A stretch of 64,000 nt of DNA from Eutrigla gurnardus. Lineage: Eukaryota; Chordata; Actinopteri; Perciformes; Triglidae. The position numbers and the translations under genes were made by a program. Location of the stretch: positions 20,509,695 to 20,573,694 of the forward strand of contig OY741276.1 in the NCBI GenBank assembly GCA_963514095.1, written 5' to 3'. Under the pieces are notes generated by a model, which saw nothing but the letters and a program-made list of their open reading frames with translations, did not search any database and had not been told where the DNA came from. Below, one piece after another: positions 35,640 to 46,800 of the stretch (position 1 is the first letter of the stretch; every line of letters begins with the position of its first letter).

Positions 35640-36165
35640 CTAAAATGCCAAACCATCGTAACCCAGGTCACTATAGAATCTAGGTCACTATAGAACCCAG
35701 TTCACTGTAGAACCAAGTTCACTATAGAATCTAGTTTGCTATAGAACCCAGTTCACTATAGAATCTAGTTCACTATAGAATCCAGTTCACTGTAGAACCA
35801 AGTTCACTATAGAATCCAGTTCACTATAGAAACTAGTTCACTATAGAATCCAGTTCACTAAAGAACCCAGTTCACTATAGAATCCAGCTCACTATAGTAC
35901 CCAGTTCACTATAGAACCCAGTTCACTATAGAATCCAGCTCACTATAGTACCCAGTTCACTATAGAATCCAGTTCACTAACCTAGTTCACTATAGAATCC
36001 AGTTCACTAGAGTACCCAGCTCACTAGAATCCAGCTCACTATAGTACCCAGTTCACTAACCTAGTTCACTATAGAATCCAGTTCACTAGAGTACCCAGCT
36101 CACTAGAATCCAGCTCACTATAGTACCCAGTTCACTAACCTAGTTCACTATAGAATAGAATAGAA
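35640..36165. repeat. 17-bp minisatellite with 79-bp higher-order unit
   Basis: About 30 tandem variants of 'CCAGTTCACTATAGAAT'. From 35,969 the variants are organised into a 79-bp higher-order unit whose start ('CCAGTTCACTAACC') recurs at 35,969, 36,048 and 36,127, exactly 79 bp apart. It ends in a short (TAGAA)n slip near 36,150. Each unit contains CACTATAG, so the array is a periodic run of near-palindromic CTATAG cores. No coding. Confidence 0.95.
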
Positions 36166-37449
36166 TATAAATTGTTACTCAGAATAACAACATAATATGG
36201 TTACAACAACAGTATTCCTGTAGAATACTATTTTTAACCTTAATGCTACAGTTAATTTCTCACATTATGTTATAGCATTTTTCACATGTAAACAGTTAAA
36301 TGAAAACACTCCTTTTCAGCCTGATGTTCAGGTTCTTCCTGAAGTTTCCGTTATCGATACCATATTTTGACAAATCCCTCCCGTTGGTCTATAAATCCCC
36401 TGTTGGGAAACAATTTGGATGACTGACAGTAGAGAAGTGAGGCTGATGGGACATCTTTTGAATTAAGGGAGAATTTAATTATTGTGGAAAAACCGCAGTG
36501 GTGAAGGACCCTGCTGATGATGATCCACTGCTCATAGGAGAGGGGGCATGGAGCAAAATTACAATTTCAATACTAATTTGTGTTTAACAGTGAGTGATGT
36601 GTGACGAGCTGGAGGCAGTTAAGGACACTTACAAAAAAATAAATAAATAACAAAATGTGCTGCAATCTTTGAAAGCAGGGGGTGAAAAGCAGGCCCCTGA
36701 AGCCATGAATAGCCTTTCTGCTCATTTAAATTAAAACTTGAATTAGAACTGATGTATGTGTAACACAGTTTCTTCTTTATCTTTATGTGGAATCAGCTTT
36801 GCATTGAGCTTTTGGTTTTATTACTCCCCATGCACACTTAACATGCTGCGCTTACCCAGAATAATCAGCAACAACGCTGAATAATCAACGTGGTCTCACC
36901 CGTACTCGTCATATTTCGCAGCTCAGGCAGAAGCCCCCCAGCGTCTCTATTAAGGGCTGCCTTTAGGCTACAGACCTGATGCAGAAGGCGGCAATACAAC
37001 TACTGTTAGAAAAAACATGGCTTGTCATGAGATAAGTACACTTGAAACATAACTTGTAAGTCTAGTATGTTGGATCTGAAACGTCTCCCGTTTGCTCGAT
37101 GCTACTCTGCTTTTAAGCTACGGATCAACGTCAGTAAGAATAATTCACACAGGACACGAACGCTGGTCCCCTGAGTTAAGGTCCTGTGTGTATGATCCAT
37201 CCACCACCTCCCCCTCCCCGCTGTATGCACACTGTTTTGCTCTTCATACTACATCTGTCACTCTGCATCGACTAAACGCACAGATGGGTTTACATTGGAG
37301 TTAGTTGAAAGCTCGCTGTGTCTCATTCAGGCACTAAAGTTTACATTGATACCAAAAAGCTCAGGGCCACTAACCTACAGTTGCTATTTGACACCCTGGG
37401 AGTGAGATCAGGATGGAAACATACAGACTTGATAAGACAGCATTTATGT
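36166..37449. other. Non-coding stretch, nothing recognised
   Basis: No gene, RNA gene or bounded element recognised. Confidence 0.5.
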
Positions 37450-37457
37450 ATTTTCAT

Positions 37458-38175
37458 TAGGGCCGGGACTTGATTAAAAAAATAATCTAATTAATTAGAG
37501 GCTTTGTAATTAATTAATCGAAATTAATCACATTTTAATTGCATATAAATTTGACCTGAGAACAGTGAGAAGTAATTTTTTTCACATGGATTTTTAGTAT
37601 ACCATTGAATAACGACTGAATACATCAGCTTAAGCAACAAAATATTGTTTATTTTTGTTCAACCAAGTCCAACAGACCAGTGCAATTTTTGCCATTAAGT
37701 GTAGCAATAGCATCTGGTGGAGTGTGGGTTGGGTGTGGGTCCTTGTACTCGGAGTCGGGCTAACGTCCACGCTAGCTACCATGCTAGCATCCACGCCAGC
37801 TGCTATATGTTTTGCACTGAGGTGATACTTGAGGCTCGATGTGCTGCGGTGATATGCGAATTCCTTGTTGCATAGCTTGCACACAACCATGCTCTTATTG
37901 ACGCTTCCATCTGTTTGTTTTTTATAACAAAATTTCCCATCCACGGGGCCAACCAAAGCAGTCTCATCAGCTTCTTCTTCGTTCATGTTCACTGTGGTTT
38001 GTTGTTGTCTGAAGTCATGAACGCTAGTTGGTGCTCCAGTATAATCGGTTTGCCTGAAACTCATCCCGTGAGAAACGTTCCGCGGTGCAAAAATAAGTGT
38101 GATTAAAATGCGTTAATTTTTTTAACGCGTTAATTTTCATGGAATTAATTAGTCTTAATTAAAGTCCTGGCCCTA
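37458..38175 (-). mobile_element. Internally deleted hAT transposon, 718 bp
   Basis: The left end 'TAGGGCCGGGACTTGATTAA' and the reverse complement of the right end 'TAGGGCCAGGACTTTAATTA' are terminal inverted repeats, followed inside by AT-rich 'TTAACGCGTTAA'-like palindromes. The flanks ATTTTCAT (37,450-37,457) and ATTATCAT (38,176-38,183) match at 7 of 8 positions, consistent with an aged 8-bp hAT duplication. Inside, on the minus strand, is the N-terminal part of a BED-finger transposase. The catalytic and dimerisation regions are missing, so it is a deletion derivative. Confidence 0.8.
37630..38064 (-). pseudogene. hAT transposase N-terminus with BED-type zinc finger
   Basis: A 144-residue frame. 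After an acidic stretch (residues 29-35) comes a BED-type finger with Cys62, Cys65, His81 and His86 (C-x2-C ... H-x4-H), around 'VCKLCNKEFAYHRS' and 'LKYHLSAKH'. BED fingers bind DNA and are the usual N-terminal domain of ZBED-like hAT transposases, which are normally several hundred residues long. After residue ~113 ('PTLHQM') the frame runs into sequence that belongs to the element's 3' end, marking an internal deletion. What is left could bind DNA in principle but cannot catalyse transposition. There is no sign of domestication: it sits inside intact transposon termini. Confidence 0.75.
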
Positions 38176-38183
38176 ATTATCAT

Positions 38184-41100
38184 GTTTCCACACTGTTTCA
38201 GATGCATTTTAAGTTTCACGCTCAACCAAAACAATGAGCGAGCAAAGGAGCTCCGCTGCTGAATAAATATTCCCATTAAAGATAACAATAGGACTGGGAG
38301 GTGATATATTTTTATTATTGTTGGAAAAAGGCTACTGACCACTGTAGAGAGTCCAAATTAGAAAACGTAATGCTCTGAACTTGAGCTTATCTTTCCCTTT
38401 CTTCAAGCTAAACCACAAAGTGGTTCAACAGATGAAAAAGCCTTTTGTGAGTGTCCACTGCAATCATGTTTTGAGGCTTGAGAGGATTAGGGAAAACATT
38501 TAGAGCAGATTACTGACAGTTCTTCATCTGCACCCATTTTCTCACGTCAGTAATTGTCATCTTTGAAGTCGAAGCTCGGGTGACAGCAGGTCACATGGGA
38601 CATTTCTGAACTGGTCAAATCAATGAATTTAAGAGGAAAACTCTTCTCAGAATGTTTGCTTTCTTCAAGGAGGGACCTAAAACTGATTTTTTTGACAGAC
38701 TTCTGTTCACACCTTCAACAAGGCGTGTCATTCCGTTTAATCTGTGGTCAGAAGCCAACAATTCAGTTGTAGCCGTCGTCCTTTCCTGTGTGACATCAGA
38801 GCACTGCTGGAGTAATCCTTGAAAAGTGTCACATGTAAATATGAAGGATTTTAACTGCCCCAAAAATACATGGAGGACTACGTATACTGAAATTGATTGT
38901 GAAAATAGAGGGACAGAGATAGTCTGCAGCCATGCTGATGTCATAGTGGTGATCATAGAGAGGCGGAGAAGTGGACATAGTCATCATGATATCACCCATT
39001 GATTTGTTGACTTGTGGAAGCCGCAAGTTTGGCATTTTGGCCAAAGAGATCTGAAACAGAATTTCTTGGTAATCCGTGTAATATATACATATACATATAT
39101 ATATACCACCGTAATGGCTGAAAAATCAGAAAAACACATTTTCCAGTGGAGTTGCTGTGAATTTGTCGTACTGAGAGTACGCTCTGATGGTAGATTTGAG
39201 ATTTTGCATAGTTTCATCACAAATAGATATGCAGAGCCTCATAAAATGTGCTGTTTCTCACTGTATAAATGTGTTTTCCTCAAAAATGGACAAAAAAAAA
39301 AGAAACCTAAAAGAGAATCTCGGTCTTTGGTTCACTCCGGGAAGCAGAAATGAACCTGACCAGCACCCAAAACAATAATCACCCTCTGTTTCATTTCTCT
39401 CCTTTCTTCTACTCCTTGTCATGAAATTGTAAAAAGCCTCTTCTATCTTTTCACCGTCCGTTGGCATGTCAAGTATTCAAACTTGAAGATGAAAAGAAAG
39501 GGGGGAGCTGTTTATGAATCAGCAATGTGTCAGTGTGTGAGTGGACAAGGCAGCCTCTTCACGCTTGGTTAGCTTTTCACTCTCATATTGAGTAGGGCAG
39601 AAGGTTAGACCCACAGGCTTCAAATCACATTGGAAGGGTCCTTCATAGCCAGCAAGGTATTGTGTTTGGTATTTTTTTGTTTTTTTAATCCTTGAAAAAG
39701 AAGATATTAAACTATATGTCACAGTCAAATTAAACGAAAATGACAAAAAGAAAGGAACTGAGGGGCTGGTAATCCTGGTTGTTGGCACATCAGTGGCGCC
39801 AAACAAATGAATAATGATGAAAAACTGAGCCGGTAGTCCTTGTTCCTTTGGGTGCTCTGGGAAGTGCCATACTCGATTAGGCCCTACATGTCTGCCTGGG
39901 TATTAAGGCTGACATTAAGGAAGCTGTTCACCATCTCTATCACAGCTTCCACACAGCCGTGATTCACCAGCACCCCCACAATGCATTGTGGCCGAGCCCC
40001 GAACACTCCCCCAAGAAAATCCCTCCAATGGCCCGGAGCGACAGCGAGTATAGAGGCAGGATTTATCCTGTTTGCAGCGTTTGGAGCATGTGCGCCGTCA
40101 GACGTGACTGAGGCCGCCAGGACGCTTCCTCTTGTGTTTGGCAGCCGCTCTGAGAGATGTACGTGCTCCGCTATGACACATTTACACTTGATTATGTTAC
40201 TGTGTTCTCCACAGATGTGTGTCCTTACTCCTGATTTAGTGTTGGAGCCTCTGCAGGGTGCCTTTCTTAAGCTCTTTATATGTTGCCAAGACGACGTTGA
40301 AACACTAACGTGTAAAAGGCGCTTTGGCAGTGGAAAACCTTTCCTACCGCTGAACAGGAGCTCAACACGAATAAGTACGCACGGCCAATGCGTTCCCTAC
40401 TTTCGATGAAGTGATGGGATTATGTCCTCACTTTTGAAATTCACACAAAGCAAAAAAGGAACGGTCTCAGTGTGCAAAACACTGAATCTGAAACCGTAAA
40501 TCAAAGAGAGTGATGCTGTGATTCACGATGAAGACAGAGATGATGTTTACCAGAAGTGAAACCAGCGCTTAGCGGTCACAGAAGAGGCTTAGTGGCGGAT
40601 TCCTGCTTTTCATATTCATCTTACGCAATGCTCTTCTAAACGATTTGTGCAGCATGAAGCTAGTAGAGAACAAACAAGTGACAACTTGAAGAGAAGCCTG
40701 AGTAAATAGAACCAACGAGAATGCTTCAATGCAAGTACTGAGGGACGAATGGGGGGATGAAAATCCTGAGTCGCCAGATCTCAGTGGTCAGTGTTATGCA
40801 TCATAATGGTCGAGCGAAGCTTAGCTCATGCAGTTATCAGGAAATCAATTCCGGACCCGACCTGACCCGACCCACTAATATGAGACCTGACCTGAAACAT
40901 GATTAAACTGGCTCAGAGCTGCTTCCGGGGGACTGAAGACAAAAACCGCAGAGGCACACAAACCTTCAGCCTCCTTTATGCATCGCTTCATTTATTATTT
41001 AAATCTCCCAACAAAATAAGGGATTTAATATAACTGGCCTCTATAAGCTTTTCGACACAATAAAGTAGGTAGCAAATCTCCAAATGCTGACTGTTCACCC

Positions 41101-43045
41101 CGCTCAGCATATTTAGGGTGACGTCTTAACATTTGGGATTTTTGTAATTTCAGGAGGTGGACTTCGTCAGAGACCTCAGCCTCTCTCTCTTTCACCTCTT
41201 TGGGTCATCGTCTCCATTCATGGATTACAGTTGTATGAACTTTCCCCCGGTAAATGAACAATTGATGTTTTATTCTACCAAATTACAATGACAACTAAAA
41301 ACCAACCTCACACAATTAGAGTTTTTCCTCTTCAGCAATCAATTTTTGAATGGGACACACATGCATGTTTCCACTTTTCATAGAAGATTGTGTGTATGCC
41401 TGTGATATTATTATACTGATATTTTTTTGCACCTGCTTTAAATGCATACACAGGATTCACAGGGGAAACAGACGCACTGTGTAATTCAACAAAGGATATT
41501 ACCTCAGCGGTGCCGCTCGGCCATGAATCCCTAAAAAAGTTTGAGGATCAGAAAATCTTAACTCGCCACGTTACCACTAAATGTTCACTGTTCAGGATTA
41601 ACTTGAGTAAAGTAAGTAATGGGAACTATTGGTCTTGGTTACATCAGAATGAGTCCACCCGTTTGTTTGTGTGAATTGTCTTTGACAAATGGGTGTAAGA
41701 GGAATCTTAAAAGCCTCTGTGTTGAACCATTAGTCATGAAACCAGTGAATGTGTGGCATTTAGCCCATCAAGGCTGCACACACTTCACAGCCCCTTTCAC
41801 GTTTTGACATCCTTTCAAATCGCCGTGATCAACTTTTCAAACTTGCAATCATTATTTCCAGCAGACTTTTTTTTCCAGAAAGACGTGACAAGACGAGTAC
41901 ACAGAGTGGACGACACCCCCCCCCCCCACTAAAAGATCGACTGTCTGTCACTTTCTAATGTTTGTTCATTCAGCCGAATGAACATTTCACAGGGGATGAA
42001 AAGTGAAACATAGTCAAACACGCTGAGAGCATTTCGCTGTCTCCATTTAGGTTTGAAAGATGACTGGTGACTTGGCGAGGAGGTCCCGGCTTGCATCCAT
42101 TTCTGCAGTGGCAAAGTTTGCCTGTTTGCTGTGAGAGTTCCATTATTACCAGTGCAGCTACTGAAGATGATCTACATAGAAAGTGCGTCAATGCGTCACC
42201 TGTTTGGGAGAAGATGCACTAGTTAATAAGAGGCCAAGGCAATATCAGTGGAGCAGGAATGAGTCTGTTCTCCATGATTTACATTGATTCGAGGCTGGGT
42301 TAGCGTGTTTGTATAAATGCCAGACTGGAGCTGAATACAGAGCTCCATCCTTCCCCAATGAGAGGAGACATAAAGCATTGAAACCTTAACAAGACTACGA
42401 CTCTACAGCCCTGCTGGCAACTCTGTGAGGCTGTTAGACACAGAGGAGCAAAACCACAACATCAGCATGCTAACATCCCGTTCGCTATCTGAGTTTAGCA
42501 TGTTAGCATGCGTCAGTTCTCTCAGGAACACAACTGTGGTTTGTTGTCACCCTGACTTTTTTTCCTGATGTAGTCTCATTCAAAACACTTGAGGACTTTC
42601 ACCCAGGAGACCGCTGTCCATGTCACTTGTGAAACCAGAACGTTGAATTATTAGTCACATAACTTCGACACTTAATTAACGCCACGTCCATAGTATGTTA
42701 ACCCAAACATTGGTTGCTCATTTCATAGGAAAAAACATGAAAAGTAACAAAATAATTTTTCATAAGATATCATAGATCATCATTCATCATTCATGTCATC
42801 AACGTGTCATCATTCTATGACGACACGTTGACCCAGAAGGGAATCCGTTATCAGCAGTTTTCATGCATAAGTGAAGTCAACTTTTATGGAGGACTGCCGG
42901 CTGAATGCACTTTTTTACTGTATTTCACAGCTGTTTTTCATGTTACATTAATTTTGGGCAGCACGCTATTGATGGATGGCTTGTTAATCAAAGCACAAAG
43001 AAATGTTGGATCAGAAAACATAATTAATCACATACTCTTTGCTGT
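38184..43045. other. Non-coding stretch, nothing recognised
   Basis: Nearly 5 kb with no supported gene. The longest open frame (39,981-40,409, plus) shows no motif. A poly-C run sits at 41,920-41,929 and a small 'GCTAACAT'/'ATGTTAGC' palindrome near 42,465-42,515. No bounded elements found. Confidence 0.5.
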
Positions 43046-43050
43046 GCTGA
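43046..43050 (+). repeat. Gypsy target-site duplication, left copy (GCTGA)
   Basis: GCTGA directly precedes the 5' LTR and is repeated directly after the 3' LTR at 48,915-48,919. Five bp is the usual length for Ty3/Gypsy integration. Confidence 0.95.
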
Positions 43051-43807
43051 TGTCACACCGCGGTGAGGGGTGTCTCGTCTTGGGTGTTTTTGTCTCATGT
43101 ATTTCCTGTTTTATTTTGAAATCCTAACTCTCCTCTCGTTCCAGGTCACTTGCCCTTCCTCATGTGCCTCCTGTCTGTCTCCCCTGATTCCTAATTGTTC
43201 CCACCTGTGTTCCCTCACCTGATGTGTCTTATAGTCTGCGTCTCCCTTTGTTCTGTGCCAGAGTGTCTTGTGTTGTCATGCACCCCAGCCCACGTCCACA
43301 GCCTTGTTCAGAGCCACGAACCAAGTTTGTATCTTTTGCTTCCTCTTTGAAGAGTGATTTTTTGTTGTAATTGTTTTCAGAGAGATTTTAGTCTAGGTTC
43401 TAAGCCATTTGTTTGCCTCCGGTGGAGTGTCTCCTTTTGTTCAGTAAGTCTCCTTAGTCAGTTTTGAGTGTAGTTTTGCTTATAGTGTTTCCTCCGGTTG
43501 GAGTGATTTTTCGTTTCTAAGTGTTATAGCTTTAAGCGCCAGTGTAGTTTAGTTCTCAGTCTCTTTACTTTTCCTCGTCTAGAGTGATTTTCTGTTTTAT
43601 TATCCTTTTCCTTTGAGGTTGTTTGCCTCAGCGTTGTTCATGTTCTGTCCTTGTTTCCTAGGTCTGCAGATTAGTTAGCGTGTTTCATAGCCGGATTGTT
43701 TGTCACTCTGTTAAGGAGTCAAGTATAAAGAAACCAACTTCACAATAAAAACCAGTTAATTGCTCTAAATCTGCTCCTGAGTCCTCCTTCCGTGTCCAGG
43801 TCTGACA
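43051..43807 (+). repeat. 5' LTR
   Basis: Bounded by TGTCA and TGACA inverted termini. It contains a TATA-like TTATAG at 43,229-43,234, a predicted RNA start near 43,257, and AATAAA at 43,744-43,749. These give a short U3 (about 206 bp), a long R (about 510 bp) and a short U5 (about 40 bp). A second TATA-like box (TATAAAG, 43,724-43,730) lies just before the polyadenylation signal. Confidence 0.97.
43229..43266 (+). promoter_or_regulatory. Predicted LTR promoter and RNA start / self-primer
   Basis: TTATAG at 43,229-43,234 lies 28 bp upstream of 'GCCAGAGTGT' (43,257-43,266). That decamer is exactly complementary to the primer-binding site at 43,810-43,819. In Tf1-type elements the self-primer is the very 5' end of the RNA, so the complementarity predicts a start at or within a base or two of 43,257, which the TATA spacing independently supports. 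Predicted only. Confidence 0.65.
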
Positions 43808-43809
43808 GA

Positions 43810-43819
43810 ACACTCTGGC
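43810..43819 (+). other. Primer-binding site (self-priming type)
   Basis: 'ACACTCTGGC', starting 2 bp after the 5' LTR, is the exact reverse complement of 43,257-43,266 within the R region. The TGG that would pair with a tRNA CCA end is not present at the expected position. The 2-bp offset (GA) gives the extra bases that integrase would trim from the cDNA end. Confidence 0.75.
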
Positions 43820-43823
43820 CAGT

Positions 43824-46800
43824 ATGGACTCAGCAGAAAAGGAGCAACTATCTGAGATTCTGCGGACCCAGGAGGCTCGTCTCGTCCGTCAGGAGGAATT
43901 CCAGACAGCGATGGCTTCTCAACTGAGCCAACTCGTGTCACAGATACAGGGCATGAGGGACCAGCTGGTCCAGCCAACCGCTACAGCCCCGCCTCAAGCA
44001 GCAGCAGCAGCAGCGGTGGCAGCTACAGCGCCGACTCCGGTAGCACCCTGGGTCGGATCTGGCAGTAAGTTGGCACCGCCAGCACAATTCACTGGGGAAC
44101 AGGGATTGTGTAAAACATTTATAATTGACTGCTCAATTCATTTTGAGATGACTCCCCATGCTTTTCCCACTGATCGATCAAGGATCGCTTTTATGATATC
44201 CCACTTGTCTGGTAGAGCCAAAGCCTGGGCTTCAGCAGAATGGGCTCGGGACTCTCCCTTCTGCAGGTCTCTCGCCGAGTTCCAGGCGGCTTTGAAAAGG
44301 ATTTTCGATCCGGTGACAACCGACCGGGAAAAGGCTCAAGAGCTTAGTAGACTAAGACAAGGCAGTGCCTCGGTTTGCGACTACGCCATTCACTTCCGCA
44401 CTCTGGCGGCGGAGAGCGGATGGAACGACACAGCCCTGTATGATGTGTTCCTGAAGGGGCTGGCAGCCCACATTCAAGACCTCCTCATCCCACTGGACCT
44501 CCCTGCCGATCTGGACTCCCTCATCGCGCTCGCCATCCGAACGGATAACAGGATTGGGCAATTCAAGCGACAACGAGGTGGAGGACTCACAGCAACAGGG
44601 AAGCCTCAGCTTCCACCCCCACCAAGCTGGTCGGCTCCCCACCGATCACAGCCGGAGCCGACTCGTCACACTTCCATGGAGGGGGAAGGGGAGCCCATGC
44701 AGCTGGGTCGAGCCCGGCTGACGCAGGAGGAGCGGTGGAGGCGACTGTTGGAGGGCAGGTGTTTTTACTGTGGTGAAACCGGCCATCTCGTCGTTACCTG
44801 CCCAGTCAAGAAATCCCAGCCGGTGAGCCAAGCCACAGTTCCATGTCCCCCTGCACGCACCCTCACTAAGGTAAAGATAATGCACCACAGCCTCACAGAG
44901 CATGAAGCACTCATAGACTCAGGGGCTGACGAGAATCTAATGAACTGGGGTTTAGCAGAGAAATTGGGTCTCAACTCCGAACTGGTAAACAGATCCATAA
45001 AAGCCAGATCGCTTAATGGGAAAGACCTGTTCACCATCACGCATGTCACTGAACCTCTCTCAATGCACATTAATGATCATAAGGAACGCATTCGATTTTA
45101 TCTATTCAAGTCATCATCACACGCTCTGATTTTGGGGCAACCTTGGTTGTTCCGCCACGAACCCCACGTCAACTGGAGAAATGGCGAAATCAGAGGGTGG
45201 GGAAATGACTGTGAAAACAACTGCCTGAACAAGTCCAACCAAGGAGAAAGACTGACCGATATTAACCTGTTTTCTGCTAAATCTGCCACAGACTCTGAAT
45301 ACCCGGATCTGAGCTCAGTGCCTTCCTGCTACCATCACCTTCGAGAAGTTTTTAGCAAAACCAAAGCCATGTCCCTTCCTCCACATCGACCATATGACTG
45401 CGCAGTTGACCTGATCCCTGGCTCCACCATCCCCAAGGGCCGCCTGTACTCTGTTTCAGGCCCAGAGAGGGAGGCCATGAAGGATTATATCGACACTTCA
45501 TTGAAGGCAGGTTTGATCCGACCCTCATCGTCACCAGCAGGAGCTGGCTTCTTTTTTGTGGGCAAAAAGGACGGGTCCCTAAGACCCTGCATAGATTACA
45601 GTCCTCTAAATGACATTACTATCAAGAACCGCTACCCCCTTCCTCTCATGTCCTCTGTTTTTGACCAGCTCCAACAGGCCAAGGTGTTCACCAAACTGGA
45701 CCTACGTAACGCCTATCATTTGGTTCGCATCAGAGAAGGTGATGAGTGGAAGACCGGGTTTAACACTCCCAGCGGTCACTACGAGTACCTCGTCATGCCA
45801 TTTGGACTTACTAATGCCCCTGCCGTATTCCAAGCCATGATAAACGATGTTCTCAGGGATTTTCTTGACCTCTTTGTCTTTGTGTATATAGACGACATTC
45901 TCATCTATTCTCCTGACATTGACACTCACCGAGACCATGTAGCCCGAGTGCTTAAAAGGTTGTTGGAAAACAATCTCTTTGTTAAAGCTGAAAAGAGTGA
46001 GTTTCATGCCGACACTGTCTCCTTCCTGGGCTTCATTGTAGCCCCCGGAAGAGTTCAGATGGATCCGGCTAAAGTTAGCGCTGTGGCTGATTGGCCCACA
46101 CCTGATAGCCGCAAGAAGGTTCAGCAATTCTTAGGATTTGCTAACTTTTACAGGCGGTTTATCAGAAACTTCAGCGCGATAGCTTCTCCTCTACATGTCC
46201 TTACCTCCTCCCGTGTGCAGTTCCACTGGTCCGCAGAAGCAGAGAAGGCGTTCCAGAACCTCAAACGACGATTCACATCAGCTCCGATACTCACGATGCC
46301 AGACCCACAGCGTCAGTTCGTGGTCGAGGTGGATGCCTCCAACGAAGGCGTCGGAGCGGTCCTCTCTCAACGCTCAGAAAAGGATAACAAGATGCATCCC
46401 TGCGCCTTCTTGTCACGGAAACTGTCCAAGGCAGAGCGAAACTACGACGTTGGTAACCGAGAGCTATTGGCGGTCAAGATCGCGTTGGAGGAGTGGAGAC
46501 ATTGGTTAGAGGGGGCCAACCAACCGTTCATTGTCTGGACAGACCACAAAAACCTAGAGTATATTCGTAAAGCCAAAAGATTGAATTCTCGCCAGGCCAG
46601 GTGGGCGCTCTTTTTTAACCGATTTTTTTTTTCTCTCTCTTACAGGCCGGGGTCCCGGAACGTCAAACCTGACGCCTTGTCCCGACTGTTTGACCCCGAG
46701 CCTGTTGCCAAGGAACCAGAACCCATCCTTCCACTGAACTGTGTGGTTGGAGCTATGGCTTGGCAGATAGAAGAGGAGGTGAAGCAGGCAAACGGTGGAG

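Noticed and set aside
39981..40409. 142-codon plus-strand frame
   Set aside because: No known domain, no repeat of a family and no splice or promoter context; a length expected by chance in 64 kb.
43724..43730. TATAAAG as the main LTR promoter
   Set aside because: It would put the start at about 43,755, after the polyadenylation signal, leaving almost no R region and breaking the self-priming match; kept only as an alternative.
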